A stretch of DNA of 12,388 bases. It comes from Actinomycetota bacterium (GTDB taxonomy: Bacteria > Actinomycetota > Actinomycetes > Propionibacteriales > Nocardioidaceae). The position numbers were made by a program, and so were the translations under genes. The notes under the pieces were generated by a model. That model saw nothing but the letters and a program-made list of their open reading frames with translations. It made no database searches and was not told the DNA's origin. Within the stretch, counting starts at the first letter, position 1. Every line of letters starts with the position of its first letter. The stretch is taken from positions 1-12,388 of the forward strand of contig WLIH01000020.1 in NCBI GenBank assembly GCA_009702305.1. Direction: 5' to 3'. This document shows positions 1-5,014 of this stretch, one piece after another.

Positions 1-448
1 CGCGGTCGCCCGCGCGGCCGGCGCCGACGAGGCCGTGGTCATCGACGGCTTCCGCGACGCCATCAAGGAGCTGACCGGCGGGGTCGGGGTCGACGTGGTC
101 GTCGACGTCGTCGGGGGAGACCTCTTCACCGACTCGCTGCGCAGCCTGGCGCCGCAGGGACGGCTGATGGTCGTCGGGTTCGCCGCCGGCCAGGGCATCC
201 CCGAGGTCAAGGTCAACCGGCTGCTGCTCAACAACGTCGACGTGCGCGGCGTCGGCTGGGGTGCCTACGCGATGGCGCAGGCGACCTACATGCAGGAGCA
301 ATGGTCGCGGCTGGTGCCGATGATGGAGAGCGGCGTGGTGAAGCCGCCGATCGGAGCGACGTACGCCATGGAGGACTTCGGGCAGGCACTGGTCGACATG
401 GACGAGCGGCGCACGCTCGGCAAGTCGGTCGTGCGCATCCGCGACTGA
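1..448 (+). CDS. NADPH:quinone oxidoreductase / MDR-family dehydrogenase, C-terminal part (5' truncated)
   Basis: The reading frame is open from base 2 and ends at TGA 446-448, so about 148 C-terminal residues are visible and the N-terminus lies off the window. What is left resembles the last part of the Rossmann domain and the C-terminal catalytic lobe of a medium-chain dehydrogenase/reductase of the quinone-reductase type: a GVDVVVDVVGG strand-turn, then APQGRLMVVGFAAG (a strand typical of NADPH-binding domains), then a closing LGKSVVRI segment. Such enzymes use NAD(P)H to reduce quinones or enones, or oxidise acyl-type substrates; the substrate cannot be told from this part. No zinc-ligand cluster is visible, in line with the zinc-independent branch. 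The next gene begins only 13 bp downstream on the same strand, so co-transcription is likely. Family call is fairly secure, exact activity is not. Confidence 0.85.
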   Translation, partial: AVARAAGADEAVVIDGFRDAIKELTGGVGVDVVVDVVGGDLFTDSLRSLAPQGRLMVVGFAAGQGIPEVKVNRLLLNNVDVRGVGWGAYAMAQATYMQEQWSRLVPMMESGVVKPPIGATYAMEDFGQALVDMDERRTLGKSVVRIRD

Positions 449-461
449 CGGCGAGCCGGTC

Positions 462-1226
462 GTGGACCCCGCACACCGACAGTCGAGCCACCAGGTCCGC
501 CTCGAGTGGGGGCCGACAGGAGCCGACGCGATCGCCGAGGGCGCCGACATCGCCGTGGTCGTCGACGTGCTGTCCTTCACGACGACGCTCTGCGTGGCGC
601 TCGAGCAGGGCATCCGGGTGCTGCCGTTCGCGTGGCGCGATGAGCGGGCAGCGGCCTACGCCGACGCCCACGACGCCGTGCTCGCCGTCGGTCGTCACGA
701 GGCGCGTCGCGACGGTGCGCGGGGCGTCAGCCTCTCCCCGGAGACCCTGCTGGGCGCGAGGGGGATCGAGCGCCTGGTGCTGCCCTCGCCCAACGGATCG
801 GCCCTGTGCGCCCGTCTCGCCGACCGTGGCGTCCAGGTCGTCGGGGCGTGCCTGCGCAACCGCTCCGCCGTCGCCGCCTGGCTCGCGCCGCAGCTGGCCG
901 AGGGCGCCGTGGTGGCAGTGCTGCCGGCCGGCGAGCGGTGGCCGGACGGCACGCTGCGGCCGGCGATCGAGGACCTCTGGGGCGCCGGGGCGGTGCTCGA
1001 CGCACTCCCGACCGGGCGACGCTCCGCGGAGGCCGCGGCCGCGTCGCGGGCCTTCGTCGCCGTGGGCGACGATCTGGCCGCCCAGCTGCTCGACTGCGCC
1101 AGCGGACGCGAACTGGTCGAGGCGTCGTACGCCGCCGACGTCCGGATCGCGGCCGAGCTCGACGTCGCCGACGTGGTGCCGCTGCTCGGTGCCGACGGGT
1201 TCGCCCCGGCCCCGGAGCGGTCATGA
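462..1226 (+). CDS. comB: ComB-family 2-phosphosulfolactate phosphatase
   Basis: Encodes 254 residues from a GTG start, 13 bp after the preceding stop, with only a weak GCGAG-like ribosome site. Family motifs seen: VVDVLSFTTT (34-42), a LPSPNGS loop (107-113), ACLRNR (129-134) and a VLPAGERWPDGTLRPAIEDLWGAGA-type stretch (about 153-177), which together are characteristic of ComB. The founding member is an archaeal Mg-dependent acid phosphatase that converts 2-phosphosulfolactate to sulfolactate in coenzyme M synthesis. Many bacteria that do not make coenzyme M carry homologues whose physiological substrate is unsettled, so the specific reaction here is inferred from family only. No comA, comC or comDE homologue is visible in the window. 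Length is close to the family norm. It lies in a run with the upstream reductase and the downstream His-rich protein. Confidence 0.85.
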   Translation: MDPAHRQSSHQVRLEWGPTGADAIAEGADIAVVVDVLSFTTTLCVALEQGIRVLPFAWRDERAAAYADAHDAVLAVGRHEARRDGARGVSLSPETLLGARGIERLVLPSPNGSALCARLADRGVQVVGACLRNRSAVAAWLAPQLAEGAVVAVLPAGERWPDGTLRPAIEDLWGAGAVLDALPTGRRSAEAAAASRAFVAVGDDLAAQLLDCASGRELVEASYAADVRIAAELDVADVVPLLGADGFAPAPERS

Positions 1227-1233
1227 TGGGCGC

Positions 1234-1602
1234 ATGAGCGACGACCACGACCACGGGCACGACCACGGGCACGGGCACGGCCACGACCACGGGGACATGA
1301 GCGAGGACGAGCGGGCCCGACGCGCGGGGCACATCATCCTCGACGGCGTGACGGCCGCCGACGCCGATCGCGACGGCGGCGTCGACCCAATGGAGCTGGC
1401 CTTCGCCCAGCTGCTCGAGATCGAGGCGATCGAGCTGCTCCTCGACGAGGAGGCCGACGAGATCGAGCTGGACATCTCCCCGCTGATGGGCGGCGTGATG
1501 ATGGTGGTCAACCGGTTGGTGACCGAGCTCGCGCAGCGCGACGGGGTCAGCCCCGAGGCGGTCGTGATGTCGATCCGGGCCGGCATCGACGAGTCCGCCT
1601 GA
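1234..1602 (+). CDS. Small His-rich protein with one EF-hand loop (putative metal-binding)
   Basis: Encodes 122 residues from ATG 1234, 7 bp after the comB-like stop, so translation is probably coupled. I do not recognise a named family. Residues 5-20 alternate His with Asp or Gly (eight His), a likely transition-metal-binding tail. Residues 43-54 (DADRDGGVDPME) fit the canonical calcium-binding EF-hand loop exactly: acids at positions 1, 3, 5 and 9, Gly at 6, hydrophobic at 8, Glu at 12. Helix-compatible sequence flanks the loop on both sides. Residues 55-82 are rich in Glu, Asp and Leu, and the C-terminal third (about 83-118) looks like two helices with a Met-rich turn (LMGGVMMVV). No signal peptide or membrane segment is seen, so it is probably cytoplasmic. 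A metal store, metallochaperone or calcium sensor are all possible; none is shown. The longer frame that starts upstream at 301 is a shadow of the neighbouring genes. Confidence 0.8.
   Translation: MSDDHDHGHDHGHGHGHDHGDMSEDERARRAGHIILDGVTAADADRDGGVDPMELAFAQLLEIEAIELLLDEEADEIELDISPLMGGVMMVVNRLVTELAQRDGVSPEAVVMSIRAGIDESA
1246..1293 (+). repeat. Imperfect 6-bp tandem repeat encoding the His-Asp/Gly tail
   Basis: Eight copies of a six-base unit, CACGAC or CACGGG/CACGGC, encode the alternating His-Asp and His-Gly residues 5-20 of the small EF-hand protein. Because the unit is two codons long, copy-number changes would keep the frame and only lengthen or shorten the metal-binding tail. Confidence 0.75.
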
Positions 1603-1638
1603 CGCCGGGACGACCCGCGGCTACGGGTCGGCCCGGCG
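1603..1638. terminator. Strong hairpin between convergent genes (bidirectional terminator candidate)
   Basis: Two 15-nt arms (1603-1617 and 1624-1638) pair with a single mismatch around a 6-nt loop (CGGCTA). The arms begin one base after the plus-strand stop and lie between it and the minus-strand stop at 1644, the expected place for a terminator serving both convergent transcripts. There is no clear U-tract on either strand, which is common for GC-rich actinobacterial terminators. Confidence 0.75.
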
Positions 1639-1643
1639 ATCGG

Positions 1644-1952
1644 TCATAGCGGCGAGAGGGTGTGGATCGCGACGTCTCCGGCAAGCAGCGGGCCGACGAC
1701 GGTGAACGCCTCGGCGACGTGCGGCGCCGACATGTGGGCGTCCATGGCCGCCTGGGTCGTCCAGGCCTCGACGGTCACCAGGGTGCCGGGCACCGTGCCG
1801 GACTCGAAGGCGTCGTACTGCAGGCATCCCTCGTCCTGGGCGAGGGAGACGGCGGCCAGGGCCGCGAGCGCCGTCCGGGCGGCGGCGACGTGCTCGGGCT
1901 GGACGGGCAGGGTGGCGACGACGCGCAGGGCGTCGGCAGGCAGGTCGGTCAT
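1644..1952 (-). CDS. ABM-domain protein, putative quinol/antibiotic-biosynthesis monooxygenase
   Basis: Encodes 102 residues, the typical size of a single antibiotic-biosynthesis-monooxygenase (ABM) ferredoxin-like domain. Seen features: an N-terminal strand RVVATLPVQP, a helix of Ala-rich sequence, then the family signature EGCLQYDAFES, a TLVTVEAW strand and the HMSAPHVAEAF helix, a pattern shared with YgiN-type quinol monooxygenases. Members act as homodimers, some oxidising quinols or polyketide intermediates without a metal cofactor; others only bind small molecules, so the activity here is unproven. No signal peptide, hence cytoplasmic. It is convergent with the EF-hand gene and divergent from the M13 peptidase, and is apparently a single-gene transcript ending at the 1603-1638 hairpin. 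A -10-like TACGTT lies just 7 nt before the ATG, suggesting a leaderless mRNA. Confidence 0.85.
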   Translation of the reverse strand: MTDLPADALRVVATLPVQPEHVAAARTALAALAAVSLAQDEGCLQYDAFESGTVPGTLVTVEAWTTQAAMDAHMSAPHVAEAFTVVGPLLAGDVAIHTLSPL

Positions 1953-1959
1953 GTCGCCG

Positions 1960-1989
1960 AACGTAGCGCCCGTCCGTGCGCGACGTCAC
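1960..1989 (-). promoter_or_regulatory. Promoter of the ABM gene (leaderless)
   Basis: On the minus strand GTGACG (1984-1989) and TACGTT (1960-1965) are separated by 18 nt, close to the housekeeping consensus TTGACA / TANNNT. The -10 ends 7 nt before the ATG at 1952, so transcription should begin at or next to the start codon. No Shine-Dalgarno sequence is present in the gap, in agreement with leaderless translation. Confidence 0.55.
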
Positions 1990-2013
1990 CACCTGCACCC
2001 GGCGGCCATTGGC

Positions 2014-2019
2014 TAGGGT
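2014..2019 (+). promoter_or_regulatory. -10 element of the M13 peptidase gene (leaderless)
   Basis: TAGGGT fits the actinobacterial TANNNT -10 pattern and ends 6 nt before the GTG start at 2026, which places the expected transcription start on or within a base of the start codon. No good -35 hexamer is seen 16-19 nt upstream and there is no convincing Shine-Dalgarno sequence. Confidence 0.45.
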
Positions 2020-2025
2020 CGCGGG

Positions 2026-3990
2026 GTGAGCATCCTGGACGACGCCCGCGAGGGCATGAATCTCGACATCCGCCCGCAGGACGATCTCTTCGGCCACGTC
2101 AACGGCCGCTGGCTCGCCGAGACCGAGATCCCCTCCGACCGGTCGAGCTGGGGTCCGTTCGTGCAGCTGGCCGACGCAGCCGAGGAGCACGTGCGGGCGA
2201 TCATCGAGGACCTGGCCAGCCAGAGCACCGACGACGCCGGCGTGATCGACCCCGACGCCCGCAAGGTCGGCGACCTGTTCGCGTCGTTCATGGACACCGA
2301 GGCGATCAACCGCGCCGGCGTCCGCCCCGTGCGCCCGCTGATCGACGCCGTCGGCTCGCTGCGCGACACCCGCGACCTGGCGGCATTCCTCGGCGAGTTC
2401 GAGCGGATCGGCGGGCACGGCCTCTTCGGCTCCTACGTCGACACCGACGACCGCAACTCCGACCGCTACCTCTTCCACCTGGTCCAGGGCGGCCTCGGCC
2501 TGCCCGACGAGTCGTACTACCGCGACGACAAGTTCGCCGACACCCGCACGGCCTACGTCGCCTACCTCACCCGCCTGCTCGCCCTGGGCCGTCACGAGGA
2601 CGCGCCCGACGCCGCGGCGACCGTGCTCGCGATCGACACCCGTCTCGCGGCCGGCCACTGGGAGCGCGCGGAGACGCGCGACGTGCAGAAGACCTACAAC
2701 CTGCTGACCCACGAGGAGCTCAAGGCGCTCTGCCCGGCCTTCGACTGGGACGCCTACCTGACCAACCTCGGTGGCCGCGACATCGACGGCGACACCGTGC
2801 TGGCCGAGGTGTGCGTGCGCCAGCCGTCGTACTTCGAGCACCTCTCCGCCGTGCTCGACGAGGTGCCGATCGAGGACTGGAAGACCTGGCTGCTCACCCA
2901 CGTCCTGCGCGCAGCCGCGCCGTACCTCACCGACGACTTCGTCGAGACCAACTTCGACTTCTACGGCCGCACCCTCAACGGCACGCCCGAGCTGCGCGCC
3001 CGGTGGAAGCGCGGCGTCGCGCTCGTCGAGGGTGCGCTCGGCGAGGCCGTCGGCAAGGTCTACGTCGCCCGCCACTTCCCGCCCACCTCCAAGGCGATGA
3101 TGGACGAGCTGGTGACCAACCTGCTCGCGGCCTACCGCCAGTCGATCTCGGTGCTCGACTGGATGACCGAGGCCACGAAGGAGCGCGCCTACGAGAAGCT
3201 GGCGACCTTCCGCCCCAAGATCGGCTACCCCGAGACCTTCCGCGACTACTCCGCCCTCGAGGTGCGCGCCGACGACCTGATGGGCAACGTCGCCGCCGCG
3301 TCGTCGTTCGAGACCGACCGCCAGCTCGGCAAGATCGGCGGTCCGGTCGACCGCGACGAGTGGTTCATGCTGCCGCAGACCGTCAACGCCTACTACAACC
3401 CCGGCACCAACGAGATCTGCTTCCCCGCGGGGATCCTGCAGAAGCCGTTCTTCAGCCCGGACGCCGAGCCGGCCGAGAACTACGGCGGCATCGGCGCGGT
3501 CATCGGCCACGAGATCGGGCACGGCTTCGACGACCAGGGCGCGCAGTACGACGGCGCCGGCAACCTCAACGACTGGTGGACCGCGGCCGACAAGGCGGCC
3601 TTCGAGCTGAAGTCGAAGGCCCTCATCGAGCAGTACGACGCCTTCGAGCCGCGCGACCTGCCGGGCGAGTCGGTCAACGGCGCGCTGACGGTCGGCGAGA
3701 ACATCGGCGACCTGGGCGGGCTGACCATCGGCCACAAGGCGTTCGTGATCGCGCAGGGCGGCGCCGCGACGGTCGAGGACCGACGCAAGCTGTTCATGAA
3801 CTGGAGCTTCTGCTGGCGCACCAAGCGCCGCGAAGAGCAGGCCCGTCAGTTCCTGACCATCGACCCGCACAGCCCGGCGGAGTTCCGCGCCAACATCGTG
3901 CGCAACCTCGACGAGTTCCACGAGGTCTTCGAGACCGCGCCGGGCGACGCCCTGTGGATCGAGCCCGAGGAGCGGGTCAGGATCTGGTGA
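2026..3990 (+). CDS. M13-family zinc metalloendopeptidase (PepO/Zmp1/neprilysin-like), cytoplasmic
   Basis: Encodes 654 residues, matching the 630-690 usual for bacterial M13 peptidases. The N-terminal M13 domain spans about 15-400 (DDLFGHVNGRWL near the start, GLGLPDESYY at 156-164). The catalytic domain has the substrate-binding NAYYNP motif (454-459), the zinc site HEIGH (495-499) followed by GFDDQGAQYD, and GENIGD (557-562) with the third zinc ligand Glu558 and the catalytic Asp562; it ends in the conserved C-terminal Trp. All key residues are present, so it should be an active zinc endopeptidase cutting oligopeptides. There is no signal peptide or membrane anchor, unlike eukaryotic neprilysin but like the mycobacterial Zmp1 and lactococcal PepO. 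Start GTG 2026 is chosen because the -10 TAGGGT lies immediately upstream and the protein then begins with the usual MxxLDDAREGMNLDI-type lead. Its stop abuts the stop of the convergent gene with no spacer. Confidence 0.95.
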   Translation: MSILDDAREGMNLDIRPQDDLFGHVNGRWLAETEIPSDRSSWGPFVQLADAAEEHVRAIIEDLASQSTDDAGVIDPDARKVGDLFASFMDTEAINRAGVRPVRPLIDAVGSLRDTRDLAAFLGEFERIGGHGLFGSYVDTDDRNSDRYLFHLVQGGLGLPDESYYRDDKFADTRTAYVAYLTRLLALGRHEDAPDAAATVLAIDTRLAAGHWERAETRDVQKTYNLLTHEELKALCPAFDWDAYLTNLGGRDIDGDTVLAEVCVRQPSYFEHLSAVLDEVPIEDWKTWLLTHVLRAAAPYLTDDFVETNFDFYGRTLNGTPELRARWKRGVALVEGALGEAVGKVYVARHFPPTSKAMMDELVTNLLAAYRQSISVLDWMTEATKERAYEKLATFRPKIGYPETFRDYSALEVRADDLMGNVAAASSFETDRQLGKIGGPVDRDEWFMLPQTVNAYYNPGTNEICFPAGILQKPFFSPDAEPAENYGGIGAVIGHEIGHGFDDQGAQYDGAGNLNDWWTAADKAAFELKSKALIEQYDAFEPRDLPGESVNGALTVGENIGDLGGLTIGHKAFVIAQGGAATVEDRRKLFMNWSFCWRTKRREEQARQFLTIDPHSPAEFRANIVRNLDEFHEVFETAPGDALWIEPEERVRIW

Positions 3991-4401
3991 TCAGGACGCG
4001 GCGCGCAGCCGCCGGGCGAGCGCGGCCGCAATCTGCCGCGAGACCCGGGGGTAGCGGGTCAGCAGCTGCTCGAAGGAGCGGGGGTCGACGACGAACGCCG
4101 TCACGTCGGTGCGCGCGGTGACCGTGGCCGAGCGGGGCTGACTGCGGTCGAGCAGCGCCATCTCCCCCACGAGGTCGCCGGCTCCGAGCGTGGCGACGTA
4201 CTCGCCGCTGGTGCTGACGTCGGCGGTGCCGTCGATGAGGATGAAGGCCTGGTCGCCCAGCTCGCCCTCGGTGACCAGCACGGTGCCTGCCGGCACGGCG
4301 GTCTCGTCGAAGAGCGCCGCGATCTGGCGTCGCTCGCGGTCGGTGCAGGCGGCGAAGAGCGGCATCTGCGCGAGCGTGGTGCTGTGGTGCCTGGACGCCA
4401 T
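3991..4401 (-). CDS. Stand-alone cyclic nucleotide-binding domain protein (second of a tandem pair)
   Basis: Encodes 136 residues from the ATG at 4401, chosen because AGGAG (4409-4413) lies 7 nt before it; the open frame continues far upstream only as a shadow. It is one cyclic nucleotide-binding (CNB) domain of the Crp/PKA-regulatory type: VPAGTVLVTEG (36-46), GDQAFILIDGTADV, then the phosphate-binding cassette VGEMALLDRSQPRSATVTA with Glu80 and Arg90 in the positions that hold ribose and cyclic phosphate, then a C-helix ending RRLRAAS. No helix-turn-helix, kinase, channel or other effector domain follows. A gapless alignment with the next gene upstream (4515-4940) gives about 73 of 136 identical residues, so the two are tandem duplicates. 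With the cyclase gene behind them this suggests a cAMP binder or relay. Ligand identity is inferred. The convergent peptidase gene ends at the adjacent base. Confidence 0.88.
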   Translation of the reverse strand: MASRHHSTTLAQMPLFAACTDRERRQIAALFDETAVPAGTVLVTEGELGDQAFILIDGTADVSTSGEYVATLGAGDLVGEMALLDRSQPRSATVTARTDVTAFVVDPRSFEQLLTRYPRVSRQIAAALARRLRAAS

Positions 4402-4408
4402 GACGGTG

Positions 4409-4413
4409 CTCCT
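4409..4413 (-). promoter_or_regulatory. Ribosome binding site of the distal CNB gene
   Basis: AGGAG on the minus strand, 7 nt before the ATG at 4401. It decides the start, since the open frame has other upstream candidates without such a site. Confidence 0.7.
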
Positions 4414-4420
4414 CGATGGG

Positions 4421-4441
4421 GGATGGACCCGTGTCCCATCC
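4421..4441 (-). promoter_or_regulatory. Hairpin in the 5' leader of the distal CNB gene
   Basis: Minus-strand GGAT-G-GGAC pairs with GTCCATCC around an ACGG loop: eight base pairs with one bulged G. It lies between the likely transcription start (about 4445) and the ribosome binding site at 4409-4413, where it could affect translation or mRNA stability. No function is shown. Confidence 0.4.
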
Positions 4442-4451
4442 TTCCCCATCG

Positions 4452-4457
4452 ACCATA
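4452..4457 (-). promoter_or_regulatory. -10 element of the distal CNB gene
   Basis: Minus-strand TATGGT fits TANNNT and would start transcription near 4445, giving a leader of about 43 nt that contains the hairpin and ribosome binding site. No recognisable -35 is present at the usual distance, so the promoter may need an activator or be weak. Confidence 0.4.
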
Positions 4458-4468
4458 CCGTGGGTATG
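4454..4468. promoter_or_regulatory. 6-3-6 inverted repeat, operator candidate
   Basis: CATACC and GGTATG are perfect inverted repeats around a GTG spacer, giving a 15-bp palindrome in the 113-bp gap between the two CNB genes. It overlaps the putative -10 (4452-4457), a position where a bound repressor would block RNA polymerase. It does not match the TGTGA-N6-TCACA consensus of Crp-type regulators. Confidence 0.45.
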
Positions 4469-4514
4469 TCTGGCTCGCCGTGGGCCCGGTCACTGGTCCA
4501 CACCACGTCACCCG

Positions 4515-4940
4515 TCAGAAGGTCGGGGCGTGCTCTGCTGCCCGCAGCCGCCGCGCGAGGGCGATCGCCATCTGCTTGCTGACGCCGGGGTGCTCGTCGA
4601 GCAGCTTGTTGAAGGAGCGCGGCTCCAGCACGAACACGGCCAGCTCGGTGTCGGCGGTGACGGTGGCCGAGCGCGGTCCTTGTCGGTCGAGCAAAGACAT
4701 CTCGCCGACCGCGTCGCCGGGCCCGAGGGCGCCGACCCGTTCGCCGGCCAGGGTCACGGTGGCCGTGCCTGTGACGATGACGTAGGCCTCGACCCCGACC
4801 TCGCCCTCGCGGATCAGCACGGTGCCGGCCGGCACGGTGGCCTCGTCGACCAGCGACTCGAGTCGCTTCAGCTCCTTGTCGGAGCACAGGGCGAACAGGT
4901 TGACCTCGCGCAGCAGGTCGAGCTTGGTCTTGCGGCTCAT
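4515..4940 (-). CDS. Stand-alone cyclic nucleotide-binding domain protein (first of a tandem pair)
   Basis: Encodes 141 residues from ATG 4940, with GAGGAG (4945-4950) 4 nt upstream. Layout equals that of its neighbour: an N-terminal helix (LLREVNLFALCSDKELKRL), the beta-roll beginning VPAGTVLIREGEVG, the phosphate-binding cassette VGEMSLLDRQGPRSATVTA with Glu80 and Arg90, and a basic C-helix (ALARRLRAAE). Both ligand-contact residues are kept, so cyclic-nucleotide binding is expected. It has only five residues beyond the C-helix and therefore no output domain; any signalling must be by protein-protein contact or by sequestering nucleotide. It lies 70 bp downstream of the cyclase gene on the same strand, but a promoter overlapping the cyclase stop codon suggests it can also be expressed on its own. 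The ligand could be cAMP or another cyclic nucleotide; the neighbouring cyclase favours cAMP. Confidence 0.88.
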   Translation of the reverse strand: MSRKTKLDLLREVNLFALCSDKELKRLESLVDEATVPAGTVLIREGEVGVEAYVIVTGTATVTLAGERVGALGPGDAVGEMSLLDRQGPRSATVTADTELAVFVLEPRSFNKLLDEHPGVSKQMAIALARRLRAAEHAPTF

Positions 4941-4944
4941 GGCG

Positions 4945-4950
4945 CTCCTC
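4945..4950 (-). promoter_or_regulatory. Ribosome binding site of the proximal CNB gene
   Basis: GAGGAG on the minus strand, 4 nt before ATG 4940; strong match but shorter spacing than usual. A perfect CCCCCGGGGG palindrome (4960-4969) lies just upstream in the leader. Confidence 0.6.
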
Positions 4951-4984
4951 GGTGCGATGCCCCCGGGGGAAGGGCGGCCAGCGC

Positions 4985-5014
4985 AACGTAGCAGCGCGCG
5001 GGGCCTTCCGTCAT
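4985..5014 (-). promoter_or_regulatory. Promoter of the proximal CNB gene, overlapping the cyclase stop
   Basis: Minus-strand ATGACG (5009-5014) and TACGTT (4985-4990) are separated by 18 nt. The -35 overlaps the TGA of the cyclase gene. Expected transcription start is about 4978, leaving a leader of roughly 38 nt with a good ribosome site. Element sequences and spacing are nearly the same as at the ABM gene (1960-1989). Confidence 0.5.

Noticed and set aside
1246..1293. Short direct repeats as a CRISPR or phase-variation tract
   Set aside because: The six-base unit is in frame and simply encodes the His-rich tail; there are no spacers and slippage would not shift the frame.
1621..3921. A 766-codon minus-strand frame opposite the M13 peptidase, and the 819-codon plus-strand frame at 1662-4121
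   Set aside because: Both are compositional shadows; the peptidase frame alone carries HEIGH, NAYYNP and GENIGD motifs.
4480..4501. GTGGGCC / GGTCCAC hairpin as terminator of the proximal CNB gene
   Set aside because: Only seven pairs with an A-C mismatch in the minus-strand RNA and an eight-base loop; too weak to call.
4960..4969. CCCCCGGGGG palindrome as an operator
   Set aside because: A homopolymeric C/G palindrome of this size is common in such a GC-rich genome, and it carries no other sign of function.
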